A stretch of 47,191 nucleotides of DNA from Croceibacterium_A sp044506565. GTDB taxonomy: Bacteria > Pseudomonadota > Alphaproteobacteria > Sphingomonadales > Sphingomonadaceae. This document shows, piece by piece, positions 23,605-32,545 of this stretch (the first letter of the stretch is position 1; each line of letters begins with the position of its first letter). The position numbers were made by a program, and so were the translations under genes. The notes beneath the pieces are model-generated. The model was given only the letters and a program-made list of their open reading frames with translations, ran no database searches and was not told the origin of the DNA. The stretch is from the NCBI GenBank assembly GCA_044506565.1, contig JBIQKN010000019.1:1-47191 (forward strand), given 5' to 3'.

Positions 23605-24261
23605 ATGAAACCCTTGTCATCCCCGACCCGCTTTCCCCTGCGCGCGGCCCTCGCGGGCGCGCTCGCGGTGGCCCTTCCGGCTGCGCTTGCCCTTCCTGCC
23701 GAACCGGTCGCCGCGCAGGGCGACCAGCTCGACCAGGTGGTCGGCGCGCTGCGCTCGATCACGACCTTGCGCGCGGACTTCACCCAGACCGACCGCAGCG
23801 GCCAGACCCAGCGCGGCGTGCTGACGCTGAAGAACCCCGGCAAGATCAGCTTCGACTACGAGGGTGGGCAGATCCGCATCGTCTCGAACGGCCGCTCGCT
23901 GGTCTTCGCCGACTACGAGGTCAGGCAGCTCGAGCGCTGGCCGATCGGCAATTCCCCGCTCGGCGCGCTGCTCGACCCCAACCGCGACGTGAAGCGCTAC
24001 GGCAAGCTGCTGCCGACCTCGAACCCCAACGTGATCAGCGTCGAGGTCAAGGACACCAACAAGCCCGAGTACGGCACCCTCGCGATGGTGTTCGTGCGCA
24101 ATCCCTCGGCGCCGGGCGGGCTCGAGCTCACCTCGTGGGTCGCGCTCGACGCGCAGAACAAGCGCACCACGGTCCGGCTGTCGAACCACCGCTACGGGAT
24201 GTCGGTGCCCGACAGCGCGTTCACCTACCGCGATCCGCGCAACACGTCCCGTCGCCGCTGA
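23605..24261 (+). CDS. lolA: Outer-membrane lipoprotein carrier LolA-like protein
   Basis: 218 residues from ATG 23605. A signal peptide of about 38 residues ends at VAAQG. The mature part opens LDQVVGALRSITTLRADFTQTDRSGQ and continues with GVLTLKNPGKISFDYEGG and RQLERWPIGNSPLGALL, as in LolA chaperones, whose open beta-barrel carries lipoproteins across the periplasm to LolB. Its place between rpmG and xth agrees with gene order I recall for sphingomonads (usually next to ftsK and xthA). Several predicted lipoproteins in this window would depend on the Lol system. Confidence 0.87.
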   Translation: MKPLSSPTRFPLRAALAGALAVALPAALALPAEPVAAQGDQLDQVVGALRSITTLRADFTQTDRSGQTQRGVLTLKNPGKISFDYEGGQIRIVSNGRSLVFADYEVRQLERWPIGNSPLGALLDPNRDVKRYGKLLPTSNPNVISVEVKDTNKPEYGTLAMVFVRNPSAPGGLELTSWVALDAQNKRTTVRLSNHRYGMSVPDSAFTYRDPRNTSRRR

Positions 24262-24435
24262 CGCACGGATCGGCGGCGAGTTGCCCGGGCCTTGCGACCA
24301 GCCGAATCCGACTATTCATTTACGCGAAAGCCCGGGACGCCTAGGTTTCAAGGGCTTGACGGCTTGAGGCGGGTTTCCCCCCTGTTGCCCTGACCTCGAA
24401 CGGGCCGTCGGCGCAGCGTGACGAACGCTAATAGG

Positions 24436-24476
24436 AACCCCCGTCCCAATGCCCCCGGGACGGGGGTTTTTCTTTT
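24436..24476 (+). terminator. Rho-independent terminator
   Basis: A perfect 12-bp stem, AACCCCCGTCCC with GGGACGGGGGTT, closes a 9-nt loop and is followed by a T-rich run to 24476. It is one of the clearest intrinsic terminators in the window. It lies 175 nt beyond lolA and 80 nt before xth. The 24262-24435 stretch before it has no reading frame that looks real, so it is either an unusually long 3' untranslated region of lolA or contains a small RNA. Confidence 0.85.
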
Positions 24477-24555
24477 CCGCTTCCGCCTGCCGCCCGTGGC
24501 CCAGACCGCCCCCGGCCACCTTGCCGCAGGCTCCCTCCGTCCCTATCCCCCCGGC

Positions 24556-25347
24556 ATGGTCTCGATCGCCACCTGGAACATCAATTCGGTCCGCCTGAGG
24601 ATCGCGCAAGTCGAACGCTTCGTCGGCGAGCACGCGCCCGACGTGCTGTGCCTGCAGGAGATCAAGTGCCGCGAGGAGCAGTTCCCGCACGCGGCGTTCG
24701 AGGCGCTCGGCTACCGGCATCGCGTGGTGAACGGGCAGAAGGGTTACCACGGCGTAGCCACGGTCAGCCGGATACCGTTCCGCGAGTTCTCGAAGCACGA
24801 CTGGCAGGACAACGGCGAAGCCCGCCACATCGGCGTCGAGCTGCTCGGCGAGGGGCAGGGCCTGGTGATCGAGAACGTCTATGTCCCGGCCGGTGGCGAC
24901 GTTCCCGACCGCGAGCTCAATCGGAAGTTCGGCCAAAAGCTCGACTTCCTCGGCCGCATGACCCGTTGGGCGGAGGCGCTCGACCGGCCGACCCTGATCG
25001 TCGGCGACTTCAACATCGCCCCGCTCGACTGCGACGTCTACGACCACAAGGCGCTGCTCAAGGTCGTCAGCCACACGCCGCTGGAGTGCGAGACGCTCGG
25101 CCGGTTCAAGGATTCGCACGGCTGGGTCGACCTCGGCCGCGAATTCATTCCCGCGCCCGAGCGCAACTACTCGTGGTGGTCGTACCGCAGCTTCTGGCGG
25201 CAGAAGGACCAAGGCCGCCGGCTCGACCACATGTGGGCTTCGCCCGAGCTTGCCCGCCAGGCCACGGCGCACCGGTTCGTCGAGGAGACGCGGCACTGGG
25301 AGCAGCCCTCCGACCACGTGCCGCTGGTCACGGAGTTCAACCTCTGA
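24556..25347 (+). CDS. xth: Exodeoxyribonuclease III
   Basis: 263 residues from ATG 24556. The start is the usual VSIATWNINSVRLR, with catalytic Glu35 in CLQEIK, then GYHGVA, the GDFNIAP motif, RLDHMWAS and the active-site His in PSDHVPL. It is a magnesium-dependent AP endonuclease and 3'-exonuclease in base-excision repair. The length is normal. The stop overlaps the apparent start of ribA, so the downstream gene depends on translation of this one. Confidence 0.95.
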   Translation: MVSIATWNINSVRLRIAQVERFVGEHAPDVLCLQEIKCREEQFPHAAFEALGYRHRVVNGQKGYHGVATVSRIPFREFSKHDWQDNGEARHIGVELLGEGQGLVIENVYVPAGGDVPDRELNRKFGQKLDFLGRMTRWAEALDRPTLIVGDFNIAPLDCDVYDHKALLKVVSHTPLECETLGRFKDSHGWVDLGREFIPAPERNYSWWSYRSFWRQKDQGRRLDHMWASPELARQATAHRFVEETRHWEQPSDHVPLVTEFNL

Positions 25348-26417
25348 ACGGCAGCGCGCCCGGAGGCGCGTCGAGCCGCCGCGCGGCCCAGGCGATCGAC
25401 GCGCTGCGGCACGGCTGGCCCGTCAGGATCGGCGACGCGCCGGTGCTGTTGCCGGTCGAGACCGCGCCCGGCGCGGCGCGTTCGCCGCGGACGCTGATCT
25501 CGGCCGCACGCGCGGCGACGCTCAAGCTCGCCAACCAGCGCGAAGCGGCCCACGGGCACGCCCCGGTGCTGATCCGCGCGGCCGAGCCGCTCGACCTCGT
25601 CAGCGCGCGGCCGATCGCCGATCCGGCGCTCGACCTTGCCGCGCCGCTCAAGGGCCCGTTCATGGCCGAGCCGCTCGACTGGCCCGAAGCGGCCTCCGCG
25701 GCGATGGAGCTCGCCCGGCTCGCCGGCATCCTTCCCGCGTTCCTCGTCGGTCCCGAGCCGGCTGGCGATCCGGTGGAGGTCGCGGTGGCGGACCTTGCCG
25801 CGCTCGTTGATCCGTCCGCGCTGGCCGTCGCCACCCGCGCCCGGCTCCCGGTCGCCGCCTGCGAGGACGCCGAGATCGTCGTCTTCCGCAGCCCCGACGA
25901 CTTGCGCGAGCACGTCGCCCTGATCGTCGGCGCGCAGACCGCCGACCGCGTGCCGCTCGTGCGTCTCCATTCCGAATGCCTGACCGGCGACCTGCTCGGT
26001 TCGCTTCGCTGCGACTGCGGGCCGCAACTGTCCGGCGCGCTGGCGGCCATGGCCGAAGAGGCCCGCGCCGGCGGCTGGGGCGTGCTGCTCTACCTGCGGC
26101 AGGAAGGCCGCGGCATCGGCCTCGTCAACAAGCTGCGCGCCTATCGCCTGCAGGACGAAGGGTTCGACACGCTCGAAGCCAACGCCCGCCTCGGCCTGCC
26201 CGAGGAAGCGCGCGATTTCCCGGTCGCCGCGCGAATGCTCGCGCTGCTCGGCGTGGCGTCGGTGCGGCTGCTGACCAACAACCCGGCCAAGGTCGCCGCG
26301 CTCGAAGCCGCCGGTACGACCGTCGCCGAGCGAGTCGCGCACAGCCTGCCGGCCAACCCGCACAACGCGCGCTACCTCGCGACCAAGCGCGACCGCGCCG
26401 GACACTTGCTCGAGTGA
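25344..26417 (+). CDS. ribA: GTP cyclohydrolase II with N-terminal extension
   Basis: 357 residues if begun at CTG 25344, which overlaps the xth TGA (CTGA) and follows a GGAG at 25332-25335. No in-frame ATG, GTG or TTG gives the expected start, which from memory of relatives lies close to SSRRAAQAIDALRHGWPV. The C-terminal half is a full RibA: zinc cysteines Cys212, Cys223 and Cys225 (spacing as in E. coli), LRQEGRGIGL and LLTNNPAKV. It opens the GTP ring in the first step of riboflavin synthesis. The ~150-residue N-terminal part (DALRHGWPVRIGD, AATLKLAN) looks like a worn RibB-type domain without catalytic function. Other rib genes are elsewhere. Confidence 0.88.
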   Translation: MNGSAPGGASSRRAAQAIDALRHGWPVRIGDAPVLLPVETAPGAARSPRTLISAARAATLKLANQREAAHGHAPVLIRAAEPLDLVSARPIADPALDLAAPLKGPFMAEPLDWPEAASAAMELARLAGILPAFLVGPEPAGDPVEVAVADLAALVDPSALAVATRARLPVAACEDAEIVVFRSPDDLREHVALIVGAQTADRVPLVRLHSECLTGDLLGSLRCDCGPQLSGALAAMAEEARAGGWGVLLYLRQEGRGIGLVNKLRAYRLQDEGFDTLEANARLGLPEEARDFPVAARMLALLGVASVRLLTNNPAKVAALEAAGTTVAERVAHSLPANPHNARYLATKRDRAGHLLE

Positions 26418-26923
26418 GCGGCTGGATCGTCCGCAGCGAACGGCCGGGCGACGAGGCGGCGATCCGCCGGGTCACCGCTGCCGCTTTCGCCGGCCACCCG
26501 CACAGCGACGGCAGCGAGCCGGCGATCGTCGATGCGCTGCGCGCCGACGGCGACCTCGCGCTTTCGTTGGTGGTGGAGGAGGACGGAGGGATACTCGGCC
26601 ATGTCGCCTTCTCTCCCGCGGCCTTGTCGAACGGGGAGCGCGGCTGGTTCACGCTGGGTCCGGTCTCGGTGCTGCCGCAAACGCAGGGCAGGGGCGTCGG
26701 CCGTGCCTTGATCGAGGCGGGGATTGCCCATTGGCGCGGCGCGGGCGCCAACGGCCTGGTCGTCCTGGGCGATCCGGCGCTCTACGGGCGCTTCGGTTTT
26801 GCCGAAGGCACGCCGCTCCGCATCGGCGGACCGCTCGACCCGTACTTCCAGGTTCTGGCGTTCGGCGACCGCGTGCCGGACGCAACGGTGGAATTCGCGC
26901 CCGCGTTCGCGGCGGGCGGCTAG
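26414..26923 (+). CDS. GNAT-family N-acetyltransferase (YhbS-like)
   Basis: 169 residues from GTG 26414, which overlaps the ribA stop (GTGA). The acetyl-CoA loop is visible as LPQTQGRGVGRALIEAGIAHWR, preceded by strand GWFTLGPVSV and followed by VVLGDPALYGRFGFAEG, the last phrase being typical of the YhbS branch. It should transfer an acetyl group to a small molecule or protein amine; substrate unknown. Its stop is one base from the convergent beta-helix gene. It is the last gene of the xth-ribA-GNAT coupled run. Confidence 0.87.
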   Translation: MSGWIVRSERPGDEAAIRRVTAAAFAGHPHSDGSEPAIVDALRADGDLALSLVVEEDGGILGHVAFSPAALSNGERGWFTLGPVSVLPQTQGRGVGRALIEAGIAHWRGAGANGLVVLGDPALYGRFGFAEGTPLRIGGPLDPYFQVLAFGDRVPDATVEFAPAFAAGG

Positions 26924-26924
26924 C

Positions 26925-27908
26925 TCAGCGCCGCTCGTAGGACCTGAGGCCCGGGCCGAGCACGTTGTCGCCGAGCGCGATCGTCTCGCCCGACCAGTCG
27001 GCGACGAAGGTCGTGTTGCGATCGACGCCCGTCGCGAGCCGCGCGTCGTTGCCGACGATCACCAGGCCCGCGCTCGGGTTCTCGCGGCCTTCGGCGGCGA
27101 TGGCAATGAACGCCGAGTAGTTTTCCTTGTTCTGCCCCTGGACGAACCAGTTGTTGCTGATCTGGCCGATCGAGCCGTTGGGCAGGTCGATCATGTAGTT
27201 CGTCCGCTGGCCGCGCGAATCGTCGAAGCTCGAGCTGGCGATGTCGGTGCGAAGGGCGCGGCTCTTGACGTAGTGGCCGCCGCGTCCTTCCTCGAACCGG
27301 CTGCGGGTCACGCGCAGGTGTGCGTAGTCGCCGACGTAGATCGAATGGGCGCACCCGCCGGGCCCGTCGCAGGTGCCGAGGCGGGTGAAGGTCGAGCGAT
27401 CGACGATCAGCCGGCCGTTGGCGTCATCGGCGGTCAGGATGCCCTGCTGGCTGTCGCGGAACCACGACAGCGCGACCGTCAGGTCGCCCTGCTCGAGACG
27501 GATGCCGGCGCCGTTGAAGTCGGGAACGCGCATGTCCTCGAACACGAGCCCCGAGACTTCCGCGCCGCTTCCCCGCAGCACGAGCGCAGCCTTGCCCTCG
27601 CAGGTGCGGCCGTCGAAGATCGCGGTCCCGGGTTCGGTCGCGAGGAAGGAAACGAAACCCGCGCGCTGCACAGCGCATTCGGCGTAGCGCCCGGGGGCGA
27701 TGGCGATCGTCCCGCGCGCATCGCCGATCGCGTCGACCGCCTGCTGCAGGCGGTCGAACGCCTGTCCGGTCTCGACCACGGTGAAACGGCCGGCGGGCGC
27801 CTGCGCGAGCAGCGCCCCGAGCGGGATCGCCAGCACCGCGAGTACCGCCAGCACGCCCGCGATCGCGAGCGAAGGTCTGCGCAGCACGGGCCGGGCGGGT
27901 TGGACCAT
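26925..27908 (-). CDS. Membrane-anchored right-handed beta-helix protein
   Basis: 327 residues from ATG 27908. A membrane helix or uncleaved signal (about 14-36, AIAGVLAVLAVLAIPLGALL) is followed by a region with the spacing of a parallel beta-helix: short strands such as AALVLRG, VSGLVFEDMRV, AGIRLEQGD, LTVALSWFRD, GRLIVDRSTF, LRVTRSRFEEG, GSIGQISNNWFVQ. This resembles the right-handed beta-helix repeats of pectate-lyase-like or NosD-like proteins. No catalytic motif is identified. Cysteines in YAECAVQ, RTCEGK and TCDGPGGC suggest disulfides in the periplasm. Function unknown. Confidence 0.7.
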   Translation of the reverse strand: MVQPARPVLRRPSLAIAGVLAVLAVLAIPLGALLAQAPAGRFTVVETGQAFDRLQQAVDAIGDARGTIAIAPGRYAECAVQRAGFVSFLATEPGTAIFDGRTCEGKAALVLRGSGAEVSGLVFEDMRVPDFNGAGIRLEQGDLTVALSWFRDSQQGILTADDANGRLIVDRSTFTRLGTCDGPGGCAHSIYVGDYAHLRVTRSRFEEGRGGHYVKSRALRTDIASSSFDDSRGQRTNYMIDLPNGSIGQISNNWFVQGQNKENYSAFIAIAAEGRENPSAGLVIVGNDARLATGVDRNTTFVADWSGETIALGDNVLGPGLRSYERR

Positions 27909-27932
27909 GCCCGAGGGCTAGCCCGAAAGGGG

Positions 27933-27947
27933 TTAACGCCGCGCTAA
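27933..27947. promoter_or_regulatory. Candidate CtrA-like site
   Basis: TTAA-N7-CTAA, one base off the TTAA-N7-TTAA consensus bound by the alphaproteobacterial cell-cycle regulator CtrA. It lies 25 bp upstream of the beta-helix gene start and overlaps the stop codon of the LLM monooxygenase gene. TTAA is rare in DNA this GC-rich, but a match of this length can still occur by chance. Confidence 0.3.
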
Positions 27948-28954
27948 GACTTGCCGTCGAAGGCGCCGATCACGTGGCGCGCGAACAGCTCGGCCGAACG
28001 CAGTGCCGCGTCGAGCGGCAGGTTGCCGAATGCCAGCGCCGAGACGAAGTAGTTCACCCCGCCTTCGGCCGCCTCGCGCTCGACGAAGGCCCGCACCGTC
28101 TCCGGCGAACCGGCACAGCCGTGGCCCATCGCGGCGGCGGCGTCCCAGTCCATCGGCAGGTGCCCGCCGAGCGGGAATTCGAACCCGCGATCTTCCCACA
28201 GCTTGGCCATCGAGCCGCGCCAACGGGCATAGGCCGGCCGCGCGAGCGCCAGCGCTTCTTCGTCGGTCGTGGCAACGACGATGTGCCGGCTCACGCCCAT
28301 CAGCGGCATGTCCTCGGGCGCGCCCTGCCATTCGCTGCGGTAGAGGTCGGTCGCCTGGCGCACGCGTTCGCCGAGCGCGAGCGTGACCATGTTGATCCCG
28401 TTGCGCGCGCACCAGCGGATCGAGTCCGGGCTGCCGGCCCCGTACCACAGCGGCGGGTGCGGCGTTTGCAGCGGGCGCACGGCCATCGGCACGCGGTCGT
28501 AACGGTAGAACTCGCCTTCGAAGTCGAGCACGTCCGAAGACAGGCCGCGGCGCAGCACTTCGAGCGCCTCGTCGAACCGGGCGCGCTGCTCGGCCATGTC
28601 GAGCCCGTGGAAGCCGAGCTCGATCGGCGAGACCCCGCGGCCGACGCCGAGCTGGAAGCGCCTGTTCGACAGCGCGTCGAGCATCGCCACTTCCTCGACC
28701 AGCCGCAGCGGGTTGTAGATCGGCAGCAGGTAGACCAGTGGGCCGAACTTCAGTCGCGCGGTCCGCTGGCTCACGGCCGAGAAGAACACCCCCGGCGAGG
28801 GCGACAGGCCGAGCGGCGTGCCGTGGTGTTCGGCAACATGGTAGCAGTGGAAGCCGAGCGAATCGTAAGCCTCGGCCAGCTGCAGCCGCCCTTCGAGGTG
28901 CTCCGCGAGCGGCACGCCGCTGTCGTCGACATGGTCGAACACCCCGAACTTCAT
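27944..28954 (-). CDS. LLM-class flavin-dependent monooxygenase
   Basis: 336 residues from ATG 28954. It starts MKFGVFDHVDDSG and shows the bacterial luciferase-like pattern: AYDSLGFHCYHVAEHH, LVYLLPIYNPLRLVEEVAMLD, RRFQLGVGRGVSPIELGF, and PPLWYGAGSPDSIRW. It is a TIM-barrel enzyme that uses reduced FMN and oxygen to oxidise an organic substrate or to split C-S or C-C bonds. No flavin reductase is adjacent, so the reduced cofactor comes from elsewhere. Substrate unknown. Confidence 0.88.
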   Translation of the reverse strand: MKFGVFDHVDDSGVPLAEHLEGRLQLAEAYDSLGFHCYHVAEHHGTPLGLSPSPGVFFSAVSQRTARLKFGPLVYLLPIYNPLRLVEEVAMLDALSNRRFQLGVGRGVSPIELGFHGLDMAEQRARFDEALEVLRRGLSSDVLDFEGEFYRYDRVPMAVRPLQTPHPPLWYGAGSPDSIRWCARNGINMVTLALGERVRQATDLYRSEWQGAPEDMPLMGVSRHIVVATTDEEALALARPAYARWRGSMAKLWEDRGFEFPLGGHLPMDWDAAAAMGHGCAGSPETVRAFVEREAAEGGVNYFVSALAFGNLPLDAALRSAELFARHVIGAFDGKS

Positions 28955-29003
28955 GCGACCGATCCTCCCTGGCGTTTCGGACCAGCCTAGCGTCTCGCAC
29001 GCG

Positions 29004-29105
29004 TCACGCCAGCAGGAACAGTCCGGCGAGGAGCAGCATCGTGCTCAGCAGCAGCAGCGGCCAGAGCAGCAGCGGCCGGCGGTGAATGGCGGTGATCAGC
29101 ATCAT
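29004..29105 (-). CDS. 33-residue membrane microprotein
   Basis: ATG 29105 starts a 33-codon frame ending TGA at 29004-29006. It begins with two Met codons, then a short basic part (LITAIHRRP) and a Leu-rich stretch to the end (LLLWPLLLLSTMLLLAGLFL), that is, one hairpin-like or long membrane helix with positive charges on the cytoplasmic side. A good ribosome-binding site (GGGAGAAAGA) precedes it and its start overlaps the RHH gene stop (ATGA at 29102-29105), which argues strongly that it is translated. I do not know a named family. It is the last gene of the SPFH operon, so a role with the SPFH membrane complex is the natural guess. Confidence 0.65.
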   Translation of the reverse strand: MMLITAIHRRPLLLWPLLLLSTMLLLAGLFLLA

Positions 29106-29311
29106 TCTTTCTCCCTGTTCTTCGGCGGGCGTCCGCGCCGGACCGGCTCGGCCGGCGCGATCCTGATCCCACGCCGCGCGAGCGCCTCGCGCAGCAGCAT
29201 CTCGATCTCAGCGTTGACCGAGCGCAACTCCTGCGCCGCCACCCGCTCCACCGCCGCGTGGAGCGCCGGATCGAGGCGGAGGGCGAAAGCCTTTTTCGGT
29301 GCTTGCGGCAC
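29102..29311 (-). CDS. Arc-like ribbon-helix-helix DNA-binding protein
   Basis: 69 residues from GTG 29311, with GTGAGG at the end of the SPFH gene as ribosome-binding site. FALRLDPALHAAVERVAAQELRSVNAEIEMLLREAL has the beta-strand/helix/helix layout of Arc/MetJ/CopG-type dimers, with alternating residues in the strand (FALRL) to read DNA and the S-V-N-A-E-I turn. The C-terminus is a basic tail with RRGRPPKNR, close to an AT-hook core. It could repress its own operon at the AT-rich palindrome 30250-30277. An antitoxin role is also possible, but no toxin is present. Confidence 0.8.
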   Translation of the reverse strand: MPQAPKKAFALRLDPALHAAVERVAAQELRSVNAEIEMLLREALARRGIRIAPAEPVRRGRPPKNREKE

Positions 29312-29321
29312 GGCGCCGGCC

Positions 29322-30236
29322 TCACTGATAGAGCGAGCCCGCGTTGACCACCGGGTTCACCTCGCGTTCGCCGCACAGCACGACCATCAGGTTGGAGACC
29401 ATTGCCGCGCGGCGCTCGTCGTCGAGATGGACGATCTCGCCCTCGCTGAGCTTGTCGAGCGCCATCTGCACCATGCTGACCGCGCCCATCACCAGCTTGG
29501 CGCGCGCGGCGATGACCGCCTCGGCCTGCTGCCGGCGAAGCATCGCCCCGGCGATCTCCGGCGCGTAGGCGAGGTGCGTGAGCCCGGCCTCGTCGACGAC
29601 GATGCCGGCGTGCGAGAGGCGCTCGTTGAGCTCGATGCGCAGCTCGGCGTTGACGATCTCCCCGTCCGAGCGGAGCGTGGTCTCGTTTTCCTCGATGTCG
29701 TCGTAGGGATGGCGCGAGGCGACCGTGCGCAGGCCCGCCTCGATCTGGATGTTCACGAAAGCCTTGTAGTCGTCCACGTCGAACGCCGCCTGCGCGGTGT
29801 CGGCGACGCGCCAGACCACGTTGCACGCGACTTCGATCGGATTGCCGCGCAGGTCGTTCACCTTGACGCGCTCGGAATGGATGTTGTTCTGCCGAACGGA
29901 GATCTTCTTGCGCGCCATCCAGGGCCAGACCCAGCGCAGGCCTTCGTTGCGCTCGGTACCCCTGTACTCACCGAACAGCGTGACCACTGCCGACATGTTC
30001 GGCTGGATCATGAAGAAGCCAAAAGTGACGAACAGGAACAGGAGCAGCCCGCTCACCCAGCCGGCCAGCCACCAGGGCGTGCTCGGAGCCAGCACGTCAA
30101 CGGCACCCACGAACGAAAAGAAGGCGTAGATCGTCCACGCAATCAGGGCCAACCAGAAGAACAGCATCAGGTATCCACTGGACGTGGTTGCCGGCCGCTC
30201 CTGGCTGCGGACCATGGCGATTTTCCCCTCTGGCAT
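29322..30236 (-). CDS. SPFH/stomatin-like membrane protein
   Basis: 304 residues from ATG 30236, preceded by CGAGGAGATT. Two membrane helices (about 22-46 and 55-77) come first, then the SPFH (band 7) domain beginning QPNMSAVVTLFGEY and GTERNEGLRWVWPW, with NPIEVACNVVWRVAD and DIEENETTLRSDGEIV, ending in an Ala-rich helical stretch (RRQQAEAVIAARAKLVMGAV). Such proteins form large cage-like rings on membranes and often partner with proteases or scaffold lipid domains. No NfeD or protease gene is adjacent; its operon partners are an Arc-like regulator and a membrane microprotein. Confidence 0.88.
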   Translation of the reverse strand: MPEGKIAMVRSQERPATTSSGYLMLFFWLALIAWTIYAFFSFVGAVDVLAPSTPWWLAGWVSGLLLFLFVTFGFFMIQPNMSAVVTLFGEYRGTERNEGLRWVWPWMARKKISVRQNNIHSERVKVNDLRGNPIEVACNVVWRVADTAQAAFDVDDYKAFVNIQIEAGLRTVASRHPYDDIEENETTLRSDGEIVNAELRIELNERLSHAGIVVDEAGLTHLAYAPEIAGAMLRRQQAEAVIAARAKLVMGAVSMVQMALDKLSEGEIVHLDDERRAAMVSNLMVVLCGEREVNPVVNAGSLYQ

Positions 30237-30249
30237 GACGAATCTCCTC

Positions 30250-30277
30250 GATATAATTATGATATCATATTTATATC
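30250..30277. promoter_or_regulatory. 28-bp AT-rich palindrome, candidate operator of the SPFH operon
   Basis: The half GATATAATTATGAT meets ATCATATTTATATC; the two halves are reverse complements except at one base of 14. The core ATGATATCAT is perfect. It lies 14 bp before the SPFH start and touches the ribosome-binding site. A TTGACG (reading leftward from 30295) lies about 16 bp from a TAAATA inside the palindrome, so it probably covers the -10 region. Such a site fits cooperative binding by a small ribbon-helix-helix repressor, and the operon encodes one. It is striking in DNA this GC-rich. Confidence 0.6.
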
Positions 30278-30314
30278 AAAGGCGGTCACCGTCAAGCGGA
30301 ACCGGCAAGCCGTT

Positions 30315-32099
<1,785 letters not shown>

Positions 32100-32247
32100 G
32101 CCAGCCGCTGTGGCAGATCGCCCGTGCCCCGGGAACGGGCAAATGCCTCCGCTTTGCCGTTTTCTTGCGCGCGCGCCTCGGCTAGCTTCGCTCGCCCGGC
32201 TAGGGGGGCTCTCCCCGTCGCCGCCATTCACACGAGAGGCTATACCG

Positions 32248-32544
32248 ATGAAGAAGATCGCCCTGTTCGCCGTTTCCTCGTTCGCGCTTGCGCTCGCCGC
32301 CTGCGGCGACGCGACCGACGCGTCCGAGGACGCCATGGCCGACAACGTCGAGATGCCCGCCGACGAGGCCCTGGCCGACGTTCCGGACCCGAACGCCGAC
32401 GCGGTCAGCGACGCTGCCGAGGAGGCGACGCAGGATGCCGAGGCAGCGATCGAGCAGACTGCCCAGTCCGCCGCGGACGCTGCCCAGGCCACCGTCGCCG
32501 ACATCGAGGCGGCTGCCGAGGCCGCCGACGAGCCCGCGAACTAG
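32248..32544 (+). CDS. Small acidic Ala/Glu-rich lipoprotein
   Basis: 98 residues from ATG 32248, preceded by GAGAGG. The signal MKKIALFAVSSFALALAAC gives a lipid-modified Cys19. The mature part is nearly all Ala, Asp, Glu and small polar residues, with a heptad-like helical stretch (DAAEEATQDAEAAIEQTAQSA) and no aromatic residue, so it is probably a single helix or disordered spacer in the periplasm. It resembles in style, but not in detail, the lipoprotein at 33856-34125. Function unknown; envelope spacer or stress lipoprotein is a guess. Confidence 0.75.
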   Translation: MKKIALFAVSSFALALAACGDATDASEDAMADNVEMPADEALADVPDPNADAVSDAAEEATQDAEAAIEQTAQSAADAAQATVADIEAAAEAADEPAN

Positions 32545-32545
32545 C

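Noticed and set aside
25344..25800. Functional RibB (DHBP synthase) domain in front of RibA
   Set aside because: The acidic and His residues that bind ribulose 5-phosphate and magnesium in RibB are not visible in this stretch; it is treated as a non-catalytic extension.
28160..28215. tRNA T-arm-like sequence (reverse strand GGGTTCGAATTCCCGC) within the LLM monooxygenase gene
   Set aside because: It codes in frame for a conserved part of the enzyme (RGFEFPLGG); no acceptor stem, D-arm or anticodon arm can be drawn around it.
29102..29311. RHH protein as antitoxin of a classical toxin-antitoxin pair
   Set aside because: No RelE, PIN, HicA or other toxin frame lies on either side; the 33-residue hydrophobic peptide could be a type-I-like toxin but there is no direct evidence.
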